From: Kiritimatiellia bacterium
Lineage (GTDB): Bacteria; Verrucomicrobiota; Kiritimatiellia; SLAD01
Length of the DNA stretch: 6,345 nt
NCBI GenBank assembly: GCA_007125875.1
Contig: SLCI01000075.1
Span: 1 to 6,345, forward strand
Direction: 5' to 3'
In this document: piece after piece, positions 1 through 5,795 of the stretch
How the letters are laid out: the number at the start of each line of letters is the position of its first letter
Numbering within the stretch: position 1 is the stretch's first letter
Notes under the pieces: generated by a model
Told to the model about the DNA's origin: nothing
Database searches by the model: none
Seen by the model: only the letters and a program-made list of their open reading frames with translations
Position numbers and translations under genes: made by a program

Positions 1-1
1 A

Positions 2-106
2 CTGGAATCCATTCCGCTCAACACGGCCTTGGCGCGAATGCGCTATGCGATCGACAAACTGCGCACGACACTCACCACGGAGTACACCGACTTGCAGAGA
101 GGCTGA
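2..106 (+). CDS. ECF-type RNA polymerase sigma factor, C-terminal fragment
   Basis: Only the last 34 codons are in the window; the gene begins upstream. The visible peptide contains IPLNTALARMRYAIDKLR, which matches the recognition helix and following helix of sigma-70 region 4 (pattern 'xPLNTxxARMRYAxxKLR'), the part that contacts the -35 promoter element. It ends with a short tail TTEYTDLQRG. Assignment to an ECF-type factor is supported by the next gene, a membrane protein with an anti-sigma-like N-terminus, beginning 1 nt after this stop codon. That spacing implies co-transcription and translational coupling. Regions 2 and 4.1 cannot be examined, so the ECF subgroup is unknown. Confidence 0.72.
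   Translation: MESIPLNTALARMRYAIDKLRTTLTTEYTDLQRG
96..102 (+). promoter_or_regulatory. Ribosome binding site of the anti-sigma-like gene
   Basis: AGAGAGG lies 5 nt before the ATG at 108 and inside the last codons of the sigma gene. It decides the start: an in-frame ATG at 45 would lie deep within the sigma coding sequence and give a 21-residue extension that is merely an out-of-frame reading of the sigma gene. Confidence 0.6.
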
Positions 107-107
107 C

Positions 108-671
108 ATGAAATCACGCGAACAATGGCAGGATGAAGTGTTATTAGCCGCCAGCGGCGAGCTAGCGCCACGACGCCAGCGCGCCCTGCAAAAGGCGCTG
201 GCGCAGGATACCGAGCTACGCGCATTCGCGGAACAACTCGACGCGCTGCAGTCACAGCATCCTACGCTCAGTGACGCGGACTTGCAGCTCAGTCCATTTA
301 CGCTGAATCAGATCCGGGACGAAGCCACGCGCCAACTGGCGGGTCAATCGGATCGTCGCCGCGCGCACTATGCGGGCGCACGCAGTCCGTGGGCGATGTG
401 GCGACCGGCCTTGCTGTACGGCACCATTTCCGCGCTCCTCTTGCTGTTCGGGTTCCGCTTCGTTGTTCAGCCCCCCACCACACCGGTCAGCACCCCCGAT
501 AACGGCTGGGCGCTGCTCGATTGGAACGCGCAATTTGATGAGGAGCTGGACGAGTTGCTGGTGGGCTTAACCCAACTGGCAACGCAAATCGATGACTGGC
601 ACATCTGGCTGAACGATGACCTGGAAAACGAATGGGCCTTGGAATTATTAGAAAGGAGACAACCATCATGA
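108..671 (+). CDS. Putative anti-sigma factor, single-pass membrane protein
   Basis: This 187-residue protein likely binds and restrains the sigma factor encoded just upstream. Residues 1-50 (DEVLLAASGEL, then ALAQDTELRAFAEQL) resemble the cytoplasmic helical anti-sigma domain with its 'L..Y.dGEL....R..ve..L..dpe.' pattern, but the Cys/His residues of the zinc-binding (ZAS) form are absent. A single hydrophobic segment at about 100-120 (PALLYGTISALLLLFGFRFV) follows a positively charged stretch, so the N-terminus should be inside. The outer part (121-187) is short, acidic and rich in Trp, Asp, Glu and Leu, and may be a sensor or interaction tail. The gene starts 1 nt after the sigma stop and overlaps the next gene by ATGA. 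Function is inferred from context and topology; no domain was verified by search. Confidence 0.62.
   Translation: MKSREQWQDEVLLAASGELAPRRQRALQKALAQDTELRAFAEQLDALQSQHPTLSDADLQLSPFTLNQIRDEATRQLAGQSDRRRAHYAGARSPWAMWRPALLYGTISALLLLFGFRFVVQPPTTPVSTPDNGWALLDWNAQFDEELDELLVGLTQLATQIDDWHIWLNDDLENEWALELLERRQPS
652..659 (+). promoter_or_regulatory. Strong ribosome binding site of the periplasmic helical protein gene
   Basis: AAAGGAGA is 8 nt upstream of the ATG at 668 and inside the end of the anti-sigma-like gene. It favours the start at 668 (ATGA overlap with the upstream stop) over the in-frame ATG at 632, which would put 12 non-signal residues ahead of a good signal peptide. Confidence 0.7.
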
Positions 672-1396
672 AACATCACACCACACGCTTCCGCCCGGCA
701 GTTCTGCACTTGCATAGGGGCCATGTTTTCACCCTCATTGCGGGCCTGGGACTGATTGGCTTAACCGCACTTGCACAGCCGCCTCGTGAGGGTGCTCCCC
801 GTGAGCGTCAACGGGCACGGCATATGGAGCGTCCCACTCAGCAAGAAATGTCGCCCCATGTGCGGGAATGGATGGCCTCGTTGCGCGAAGTGGATCCGGA
901 AGAATATGAGCGACTCCGCGAAATGCGAGAGAACGCGCCGGTCGCCTTTCGCGTCGAACTGCGTCGCCGCATCACTGAAGCGCGCACGATGGATCATATT
1001 CGCGCCGAACATCCCGGATTCTACGAGTACTTGAGTGGGCTGGACCGGGAAGAGCGAGATAGGCTGGGGCAATTGCTCCATCACGTGGCCCATCAAGACG
1101 GCCCACCGCGCGCGATGCAAAGACGGATGGCCCTGACGGAGTGGGAAAACAACATACAGGTGCGCGCAGCCCTAGCCGATTGGCAGGCCGCGGAAACCGA
1201 AGAAGAGGCCGAGGAGCGAGTGGCGGCGCTGCGAGAGGCCATCGCCGGTGTCTTTGATGAACGCACAGAGCAGCAACGTGCACAGATTGCCGAACTCGAG
1301 CAACAGGTCGGGCGACTGCAAGAATTGGTTTCCGCACGCGAAGAACGGCGTGAACATTGGATCGATCGCATCATGCAGCAGCTAACATCTGAATGA
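668..1396 (+). CDS. Secreted charged helical/coiled-coil protein, third gene of the sigma operon
   Basis: The 242-residue product has a long basic N-region, a hydrophobic core (about 20-35, VFTLIAGLGLIGLTALA) and a plausible signal peptidase I site after ALA (A36/Q37), so it is predicted to be exported to the periplasm. The mature part is almost entirely helical and highly charged (many Arg and Glu). Residues about 173-238 form a likely coiled coil with repeated 'ERxxxQRxQIAELEQQVGRL' character. The layout recalls small periplasmic helical sensors encoded with ECF factors (Spy/CpxP/heavy-metal-sensor-like), but no diagnostic LTxxQ motif is seen, so this is only analogy. It may be the ligand of the anti-sigma outer tail or a target of the sigma factor. 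The four-base overlap with the preceding gene indicates coupled translation. The specific function is unknown. Confidence 0.62.
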   Translation: MKHHTTRFRPAVLHLHRGHVFTLIAGLGLIGLTALAQPPREGAPRERQRARHMERPTQQEMSPHVREWMASLREVDPEEYERLREMRENAPVAFRVELRRRITEARTMDHIRAEHPGFYEYLSGLDREERDRLGQLLHHVAHQDGPPRAMQRRMALTEWENNIQVRAALADWQAAETEEEAEERVAALREAIAGVFDERTEQQRAQIAELEQQVGRLQELVSAREERREHWIDRIMQQLTSE

Positions 1397-1445
1397 CGCT
1401 TTTCAATAGCGGATTCCGTGGTATGGTGAGCCACAGGAAAACGCT

Positions 1446-2141
1446 ATGAGTCAGCAATCATTCGATTTTTGGTACGCTTTGCATAATACCGAGGTCATCC
1501 ACCCCCCGACGGGGCGGCTGGAGACGTTTGGCAGCACCATTGTGAACTATCATCTCCTCAGTGAGATGATGGACAGCACCAATGAAGTCATCATTCGCGA
1601 GGGTCGCATTGAAGCGTTTCGTCCCCAGATCATCACACCCAGCAGCTTCAACGATTCGCCCGCAACCGATTTCGGTCCGGAAGCGCAGCAGTACATGGAG
1701 TGGCTAAAGGAGAACGCCGAGGATTTGGTGCTTTTGCGCTACGGATTTAAGATTAAGAAAGAGGAAATCCGCCGCTACACCGTTCACGAATCACTCGGCG
1801 TGGTGACGGGCCAAATCGAAGACGAAGTCAAAAAGAAAAACGATCCGCTCAGCGCCGTGGTGGTGGGCGTTGAGCAACCGTGGGAAGTATGTCTGCTCAA
1901 ACTGATGGTTGACGTCATGCAACGATCGGTCTTGGCCAACGTCAAAGACATGCAGCAAAAGAACCTTTTGCCGATGAATCCAGAGCAAAGCGAGCAACAG
2001 CGCCGCACCGAGATTGAGCAGGACTTCCGCGCCGCCGCCCAGAATCGCAGCCTAATCCAAGATCTCGGACGAAAATTGCAGAAGTACAAACTCTTCGCCG
2101 ATTACGAGGACCGCTTCTTCGCGCTGGTTAAGGGCGGGTAA
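1446..2141 (+). CDS. Conserved hypothetical soluble protein, 231 aa
   Basis: No signal peptide or membrane segment is visible, so it is probably cytoplasmic. AGGAAA at 1435-1440 precedes the ATG by 5 nt. The N-terminal half carries a distinctive stretch, 'FWYALHNTEVIHPPTGRL..FGSTIVNYHLLSE', then 'VIIREGRIEAFRPQIITP' (about residues 48-65). I associate this pattern with an uncharacterised protein family of Verrucomicrobiota and relatives; that is recollection, not a search result. Residues 78-145 contain 'FGPEAQQYMEWL' and 'VVVGVEQPWEVCLLKLMVDV'. The C-terminus (about 175-228) is Gln/Glu/Arg-rich, likely helical, ending 'LFADYEDRFFALVKGG'. It lies 49 bp after the sigma operon and could be read through from it or have its own promoter. 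No enzymatic motif was recognised. Confidence 0.7.
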   Translation: MSQQSFDFWYALHNTEVIHPPTGRLETFGSTIVNYHLLSEMMDSTNEVIIREGRIEAFRPQIITPSSFNDSPATDFGPEAQQYMEWLKENAEDLVLLRYGFKIKKEEIRRYTVHESLGVVTGQIEDEVKKKNDPLSAVVVGVEQPWEVCLLKLMVDVMQRSVLANVKDMQQKNLLPMNPEQSEQQRRTEIEQDFRAAAQNRSLIQDLGRKLQKYKLFADYEDRFFALVKGG

Positions 2142-2170
2142 ACTGCGAATACTGATTTCGGCTATAACAC

Positions 2171-2210
2171 GTAGCCGCGACCGTTAGGACGTGGATTCCC
2201 AGTCGCTCGA
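2171..2210 (+). repeat. Interspersed palindromic repeat, copy 1
   Basis: GTAGCCGCGACC is followed by GTTAGGACGTGGATT and a tail ending AGTCGCTCGA. The same order of blocks recurs at 5727-5785, and the second half recurs at 5682-5717. CCGCGACC and GGACGTGG pair around a GTTA loop with one A-A mismatch and one G-T pair, so the unit can form a hairpin. It starts 29 nt after the stop codon of the upstream gene. Confidence 0.72.
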
Positions 2211-2269
2211 TACCGTCATCCACCGCCTGACGGGTGTGTGTTGACCGATTCCGTAATCGAGGGGCGCTA

Positions 2270-2345
2270 CCGGCGATCCGCAAGCGGACGCCCTACAACA
2301 CTCGTTGAAAGTCGCGCTGTAGGGCCGTCGCTCGCGACGCGCCGG
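2270..2345. repeat. REPIN-like doublet: two 28-nt palindromic units head to head
   Basis: The right unit (2318-2345) reads TGTAGGGC, CGTCG, CTCG, CGACG, CGCCGG. The reverse complement of the left unit (2270-2297) reads TGTAGGGC, GTCCGC, TT, GCGGA, TCGCCGG, so the two are inverted copies of one element with small changes. They are separated by 20 nt (2298-2317). Each unit has its own internal palindrome (TCCGC/GCGGA at 2277-2288; CGTCG/CGACG at 2326-2339), and the shared ends GCCCTACA/TGTAGGGC pair with each other. This is the layout of REP doublets (REPINs), which in other bacteria are spread by RAYT-type Y1 transposases. No such transposase is in the window. Confidence 0.68.
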
Positions 2346-2403
2346 AAAACTCAACACGCCCTAAAGACGGCGGCTGATTCGTCGCCGCGAAGAATGCCAC
2401 GAC

Positions 2404-2440
2404 AAACGCAAGAATTGCCATGCAGCGATCATTGCGTTTT
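2404..2440. repeat. 8-bp perfect inverted repeat with trailing T run
   Basis: AAACGCAA (2404-2411) and TTGCGTTT (2432-2439) are exact reverse complements around a 20-nt spacer, and the right arm ends in TTTT. As RNA it could be a weak rho-independent terminator on the plus strand, or a binding site for a dimeric regulator. The stem is AT-rich and the loop long, so termination is uncertain. Confidence 0.4.
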
Positions 2441-2449
2441 CGCCCCCCT

Positions 2450-2613
2450 CCGTTAGCATTCTGTTATGCAACGGTTCGCGAAGAGTCCATGAACTGACAC
2501 GGTAGCGCCGTGTGACGGCTAGACATGCAGGGGTGCATTGTTGATTGAGTAAGGGCAGTGGCTCGCTTCACAATGAGTGAACGTCACTGCCTTTTCGCTG
2601 CAAAAAGTGCAGC
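2450..2613 (+). promoter_or_regulatory. Possible structured 5' leader or small RNA upstream of the PHP gene
   Basis: Five local hairpins lie end to end: 2450-2474 (nine pairs with one bulged A), 2497-2513 (six pairs, loop TAGCG), 2525-2538 (five pairs, loop GGGG), 2554-2591 (terminator-like) and 2597-2613 (six pairs, loop AAAAG). The GTG start of the PHP gene follows 20 nt after the last one. The tetramer TGCA, which can pair with itself, occurs seven times from 2421 to 2638, so alternative pairings between hairpins are possible. I do not recognise any known riboswitch or RNA family. No convincing promoter was identified, so transcript boundaries are unknown. Confidence 0.35.
2551..2595 (+). 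terminator. Terminator-like hairpin or attenuator before the PHP gene
   Basis: AAGGGCAGTG (2551-2560) pairs with CACTGCCTTT (2585-2594) over ten pairs with one G-T wobble. Inside it, TTCAC (2567-2571) pairs with GTGAA (2577-2581) around AATGA. The right arm runs into TTTT (2592-2595), as in a rho-independent terminator, and the A residues at the left base would allow weak activity on the minus strand too. It ends only 38 nt before the PHP start codon. It is therefore either an attenuator in that gene's leader or the end of a separate short transcript. Confidence 0.5.
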
Positions 2614-2622
2614 ATCAACAGT

Positions 2623-2628
2623 AGGAAG
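2623..2628 (+). promoter_or_regulatory. Ribosome binding site of the PHP gene (GTG start)
   Basis: AGGAAG stands 5 nt before GTG at 2634. It supports the GTG start, which leads directly into a good signal peptide; there is no in-frame ATG nearby. The start codon sits in the 8-bp palindrome AGTGCACT (2633-2640). Confidence 0.65.
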
Positions 2629-2633
2629 CAGCA

Positions 2634-5627
2634 GTGCACTCAAAATTCTTTCTCCGCGCGGGACTCATCCTTTGCCTCGCGCTCGCTACGTCGACCACCC
2701 TCAATGCCCAAACGCTGTCTTGGTTCGGGGCCACCTTTGCGGTCGTTAGTGTCGATGAAGGGAGCCGGGAATGGCTCCGTGCCGGTACGAGCACATTTCA
2801 TGACCCGTTTCATGGCCACCACTTCGCCGTCCATCAAGGGCAAACCCTTCATCTGGGCGGCCAAGCGCAAACGTTCCCACAAGTTTATGGGGTATCGGTG
2901 CGGATGTTCTGGCAGGTCAGGCAGGAAGTCGCGCCAGGAACCAGTTTGATTGTGCAGTCGGGGAACTTCCCGTTACCCCACCGCGATCAAATGAATAATA
3001 ATGATCGTTGGGAACAGCATCCCGTGCCGGGCTCCACGCCCGGCGATCCGGCCCACAATGTCAATGTGCTGGCTGGCCTGACTCCGGGCCAGTACCTGTT
3101 GCAAGTATGGTATCGCGCGCAACAAGGTGACACTACAATCTGGGATACCCGCGACGGCGCCAATTATACCGCCACACTCACCATCGAAACCGACCCCAAC
3201 GCGCCGCCGCCCGGACAATCTTTCACGATTCCGGAAACCCCAACCTCGTGTGACCCCGTTCGAATCGTTTACGATGCCACAGCAGGCCCCTTAGCCGCGG
3301 CCGACCAAGTCTATGCCCTGATCGGCTTTAACGGTTGGCTGAACACACTGGAACTAGCCATGGAAGCAACGGGCCCCCAGCAATGGGAAGTCGTCGTTCC
3401 ACAACGGCGCTTGATGGGGTCATTGGATTGGGTCTTCCATGACGGCCACGCCAGCGACGAACTGCGCCAATGGGATAACAACCTGCATTTGGACTGGTCA
3501 GTGGAGTTGGCAGCCTGCGATGAATGGGGTGATATCATTATTGAGGCCCCCATCAAGCATGCGACGGTTCCGCCTCATCAACGCCATGTAGCATTTTCCG
3601 GCCGGACGGAATATCTCGAAGGACCACTGCACTGGATCAACGAGACGACCGGGCAAAGCGGAACGGTACCGGCGGAGCTGCACTGGGACGTGTCGGCCCT
3701 TCCCCTCGGAATCGGACTCAACATCATTCGCTTCGAAGGTACCGCGCAATTGTTCAGCCCGAATCACGGCGCCTGGGATTGCGCGACCAACACGGTGTAT
3801 CAGACCGATGGCTGGCACTGGCGACAGAATGCGGGTCAAGGCTGGGGCGAGTGGGCACTAAATGTGTGGGGCGACGGTGGCTATTTCCTCGCCAACGACA
3901 GCTCGACGAATTTGGTGAGTCATCCTTTTGCCTGGGGGCTGCACTCCCGCAACGGCGGACATGCCCGCGCCACACGACGCCTGCCCACACACTTGCGGGT
4001 AGGCGAAACCGTGCAGATGAAGTTTGAGAACAACAACGTGCAACCGGGTGGCTCCGTCGGAATCAGCTTACGCGATGGCTTTGATCAACGGCTGTTCACC
4101 TTCATGTTTGTGGGCGGCGAAAGTGAATACCAAATCAATGATCACGAGGACGGCTGGCGAACGGGTATTCCATGGAAGAATACGGGACTAGCGCTGACCT
4201 TTGAACTGACCAGTCCCACCACCTACCGATTCGTTGCAGATGGACAGGAGTTTACCGGCACGCTCAATCCGACGGAGGATGGCGTCATTCGCCTATTGCG
4301 TTTCTGGAGCTCGAATGCCGGTTCCGGTGGCGGGCACAATACCTATCTGGCCGATCTCAACATCACGGGCACCGAGCAGCCACCTCGCACCGTCACGGCC
4401 ACATGGCCAGTCACACGTCAAACCGGCGCCGATTTACATTTCGTCCGGCATGGCCAGCAGCCGCGCATTGAACTGTCCAACGCGGCACCGGACCAACTCT
4501 ACACGCTCTACCAAACCAGCGATCTCGTCCATGGCCCTTGGACCATGGTCACCAACAACCTGCACAGCGACGCCGACGCGATCAGCCTCAGCACATCCTC
4601 ATCGGAAACCACACAATTCTTCCGCATCGAGCCCCAAGACAACCGGACCTGGACCATCGACAATCCGTACGCAACGGTTCATTGGGACCATCACGAGCGG
4701 CACAAGTCCGCGCTGCACCTGCACACCACCATGAGCGATGGCGGCGGCACACCGCCGGCGGTCGTGGATCGATACCGCGCGCTGGGTTACTCCATCATCA
4801 CCATCACCGATCACGACACGCACGGACCGGGCAATGACCCGGATCACCCACACCGCGAACGAACCACCTGGCCATGGGAATCGTTTGGCCGCATCCCTGA
4901 AGCACTTCATGTGATTGGATTCGAGGGCAACGAAATATCGCGACCCGCCCATATCGGCAGCTTCTTTAACGACTACGGCGATGCCCAGCAGTCCTCCGAG
5001 GACCAGGCGCTGGAGGAAATCGCTCAACGCGGCGGCATCGCCATGATGTATCACCCTGGCCGCTATACCTGGCACGGCAGCCATCGCACCGTCGATTGGT
5101 ATACCCAATTGTATCGGGACCACGAGCATCTCGTCGGGGTCGAAATTTATAACCAAGTGGATCGCTACCCACACGATCGGGAGACGTGGGACGGCATCCT
5201 GACACGCATCATCAACGAGCGCCCCGTCTGGGGCTTCTCGAATGATGACATGCACAGCATGAGCTCCCAACTGGGCCACAACTACAACATCATGCTCCTG
5301 CCGGAGCTGACTGAACATTGGGTCCGCCAATCCATGATTCATGGCAACTTCTTCTACGTGCACTCGCCGCACGCGCATCACGGTCCGCCCCCGCCCTTCA
5401 TCCGCAGCATTAGCGTCAATGAACGGGATGGACGGATCAGCATCCAAACGCGCGGACACGATCGCATCGAGTGGATATCCGACGGCAACGTAATCTACAC
5501 CGGCGACGAAATTGATCTGGACGCAACGTCTGCGCTGGGGTCTTACGTACGCGCAGTGGTGTATGCCGCGGACAGCGACGCCTTGATCGGCACGCAACCC
5601 TTCCGCATTGTGCCACAAACACCTTGA
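2634..5627 (+). CDS. Secreted multidomain PHP metallohydrolase (CehA/McbA type) with carbohydrate-binding-like modules
   Basis: The 997-residue protein starts with GTG. It has a signal peptide (1-25, likely cleaved after LNA) and a beta domain (about 26-187). A CBM25/53-like module (about 206-295) shows VRIVYDA, ALIGFNGW, LDWVFHDG and WDNN...DW (280-288); C206 and C295 bracket it and may form a disulfide. An Ig-like domain (about 300-370), a lectin-like beta domain (about 376-580) and a module ending QFFRIEP (about 583-667) follow. The catalytic PHP domain is about 672-915. Its ligands look intact: HLHTTMSDG (H695, H697), TDHDT (D726, H727), FEGNE (E764), H773, YHPGR (H807), VEIYN (E837) and NDDMH (D872, H874). 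A small beta tail ends the protein (920-997), with no sorting signal. PHP enzymes hydrolyse phosphoesters or other esters with two or three metal ions. The substrate is unknown; the accessory modules suggest a polysaccharide or surface-bound one. Confidence 0.85.
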   Translation: MHSKFFLRAGLILCLALATSTTLNAQTLSWFGATFAVVSVDEGSREWLRAGTSTFHDPFHGHHFAVHQGQTLHLGGQAQTFPQVYGVSVRMFWQVRQEVAPGTSLIVQSGNFPLPHRDQMNNNDRWEQHPVPGSTPGDPAHNVNVLAGLTPGQYLLQVWYRAQQGDTTIWDTRDGANYTATLTIETDPNAPPPGQSFTIPETPTSCDPVRIVYDATAGPLAAADQVYALIGFNGWLNTLELAMEATGPQQWEVVVPQRRLMGSLDWVFHDGHASDELRQWDNNLHLDWSVELAACDEWGDIIIEAPIKHATVPPHQRHVAFSGRTEYLEGPLHWINETTGQSGTVPAELHWDVSALPLGIGLNIIRFEGTAQLFSPNHGAWDCATNTVYQTDGWHWRQNAGQGWGEWALNVWGDGGYFLANDSSTNLVSHPFAWGLHSRNGGHARATRRLPTHLRVGETVQMKFENNNVQPGGSVGISLRDGFDQRLFTFMFVGGESEYQINDHEDGWRTGIPWKNTGLALTFELTSPTTYRFVADGQEFTGTLNPTEDGVIRLLRFWSSNAGSGGGHNTYLADLNITGTEQPPRTVTATWPVTRQTGADLHFVRHGQQPRIELSNAAPDQLYTLYQTSDLVHGPWTMVTNNLHSDADAISLSTSSSETTQFFRIEPQDNRTWTIDNPYATVHWDHHERHKSALHLHTTMSDGGGTPPAVVDRYRALGYSIITITDHDTHGPGNDPDHPHRERTTWPWESFGRIPEALHVIGFEGNEISRPAHIGSFFNDYGDAQQSSEDQALEEIAQRGGIAMMYHPGRYTWHGSHRTVDWYTQLYRDHEHLVGVEIYNQVDRYPHDRETWDGILTRIINERPVWGFSNDDMHSMSSQLGHNYNIMLLPELTEHWVRQSMIHGNFFYVHSPHAHHGPPPPFIRSISVNERDGRISIQTRGHDRIEWISDGNVIYTGDEIDLDATSALGSYVRAVVYAADSDALIGTQPFRIVPQTP

Positions 5628-5681
5628 CGCGCCCCCGCCCCATCACGACATACTGGCCACGAGCGATCGCTAAGGGCAAAT

Positions 5682-5717
5682 CGTAGTCCATTAGGACGTG
5701 GATTTCTATTCGCTTGA
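5682..5717 (+). repeat. Interspersed palindromic repeat, copy 2 (short form)
   Basis: ATTAGGACGTGGATTTC and then ATTCGCTTGATT match the second half of copies 1 and 3. The expected GTAGCCGCG left arm is degraded to CGTAGTCC, leaving only the GTCC/GGAC stem around ATTA. It begins 54 nt after the PHP stop codon and is directly followed by copy 3, so the two form a tandem pair. Confidence 0.68.
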
Positions 5718-5726
5718 TTACGGTTG

Positions 5727-5785
5727 GTAGCCGCGTCCTGCCTGCCCGCCTATGGCGGGTTAGGACGTGGATCTTAATTCGCTCG
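5727..5785 (+). repeat. Interspersed palindromic repeat, copy 3 (long form with inner hairpin)
   Basis: GTAGCCGCGTCC, then GTTAGGACGTGGAT and a tail AATTCGCTCG, in the same order as copy 1. Between the arms is an extra palindrome, CCCGCC-TAT-GGCGGG (5745-5759). CCGCGTCCT (5731-5739) pairs with AGGACGTGG (5762-5770) with one G-T pair, so the whole forms a nested hairpin. It ends 10 nt before the rmuC start codon and makes up most of that gene's leader. Confidence 0.72.
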
Positions 5786-5795
5786 CACGAACATC

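Larger units (their letters stand above)
2142..2633. other. 492-bp non-coding region packed with inverted repeats
   Basis: No credible gene is seen on either strand; the short open frames here lack a ribosome binding site or recognisable protein character. Perfect or near-perfect stems found by eye, in order, are: CGGCTA/TAGCCG (2159-2177), CGATT/AATCG (2246-2259), TCCGC/GCGGA (2277-2288), GCCCTACA/TGTAGGGC (2290-2325), CGTCG/CGACG (2326-2339), GCGGC/GCCGC (2370-2388), AAACGCAA/TTGCGTTT (2404-2439), CCGTT(A)GCAT/ATGCAACGG (2450-2474), ACACGG/CCGTGT (2497-2513), ATGCA/TGCAT (2525-2538), GGCAGTG/CACTGCC (2554-2591) and GCTGCA/TGCAGC (2597-2613). The first part holds repeat elements; the part after about 2400 looks like structured RNA or a control leader for the PHP gene. 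Confidence 0.75.

Noticed and set aside
1400..1427. Possible promoter before the 231-aa gene (TTTTCA at 1400, TATGGT at 1422, spacing 16)
   Set aside because: Both hexamers match the consensus at only four positions, which is common by chance, and the promoter preference of this organism is unknown.
1418..1437. GTGG/CCAC stem next to the ribosome binding site of the 231-aa gene
   Set aside because: Only four pairs with a 9-nt loop; too weak to claim a regulatory structure.
2238..2456. 72-codon open frame starting with TTGACCGATT region on the plus strand
   Set aside because: It runs straight through the REPIN-like element and two other hairpins, has no good ribosome binding site, and its product has no recognisable protein character.
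2432..2459. Possible promoter for the PHP leader (TTGCGT at 2432, TAGCAT at 2454)
   Set aside because: Weak match in both boxes, and the bases are already explained by two inverted repeats.
2558..2749. 63-codon open frame overlapping the PHP gene start
   Set aside because: It covers the terminator-like stem and the PHP signal peptide in another frame; the PHP frame has a ribosome binding site and signal peptide.
4599..5618. Minus-strand open frame of 339 codons opposite the PHP domain
   Set aside because: It is the mirror of a strongly coding region with intact metal-binding motifs on the plus strand; the minus-strand product is low-complexity Val/Ala/Arg with no motif.
5663..5670. Perfect palindrome GCGATCGC
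   Set aside because: It resembles the cyanobacterial HIP1 octamer, but it occurs once here and nothing else suggests a cyanobacterium.
2270..5785. CRISPR array or integron attachment sites as an explanation of the repeats
   Set aside because: Copies are few, unevenly spaced and inverted or tandem without uniform spacers, and no cas or integrase gene is present.
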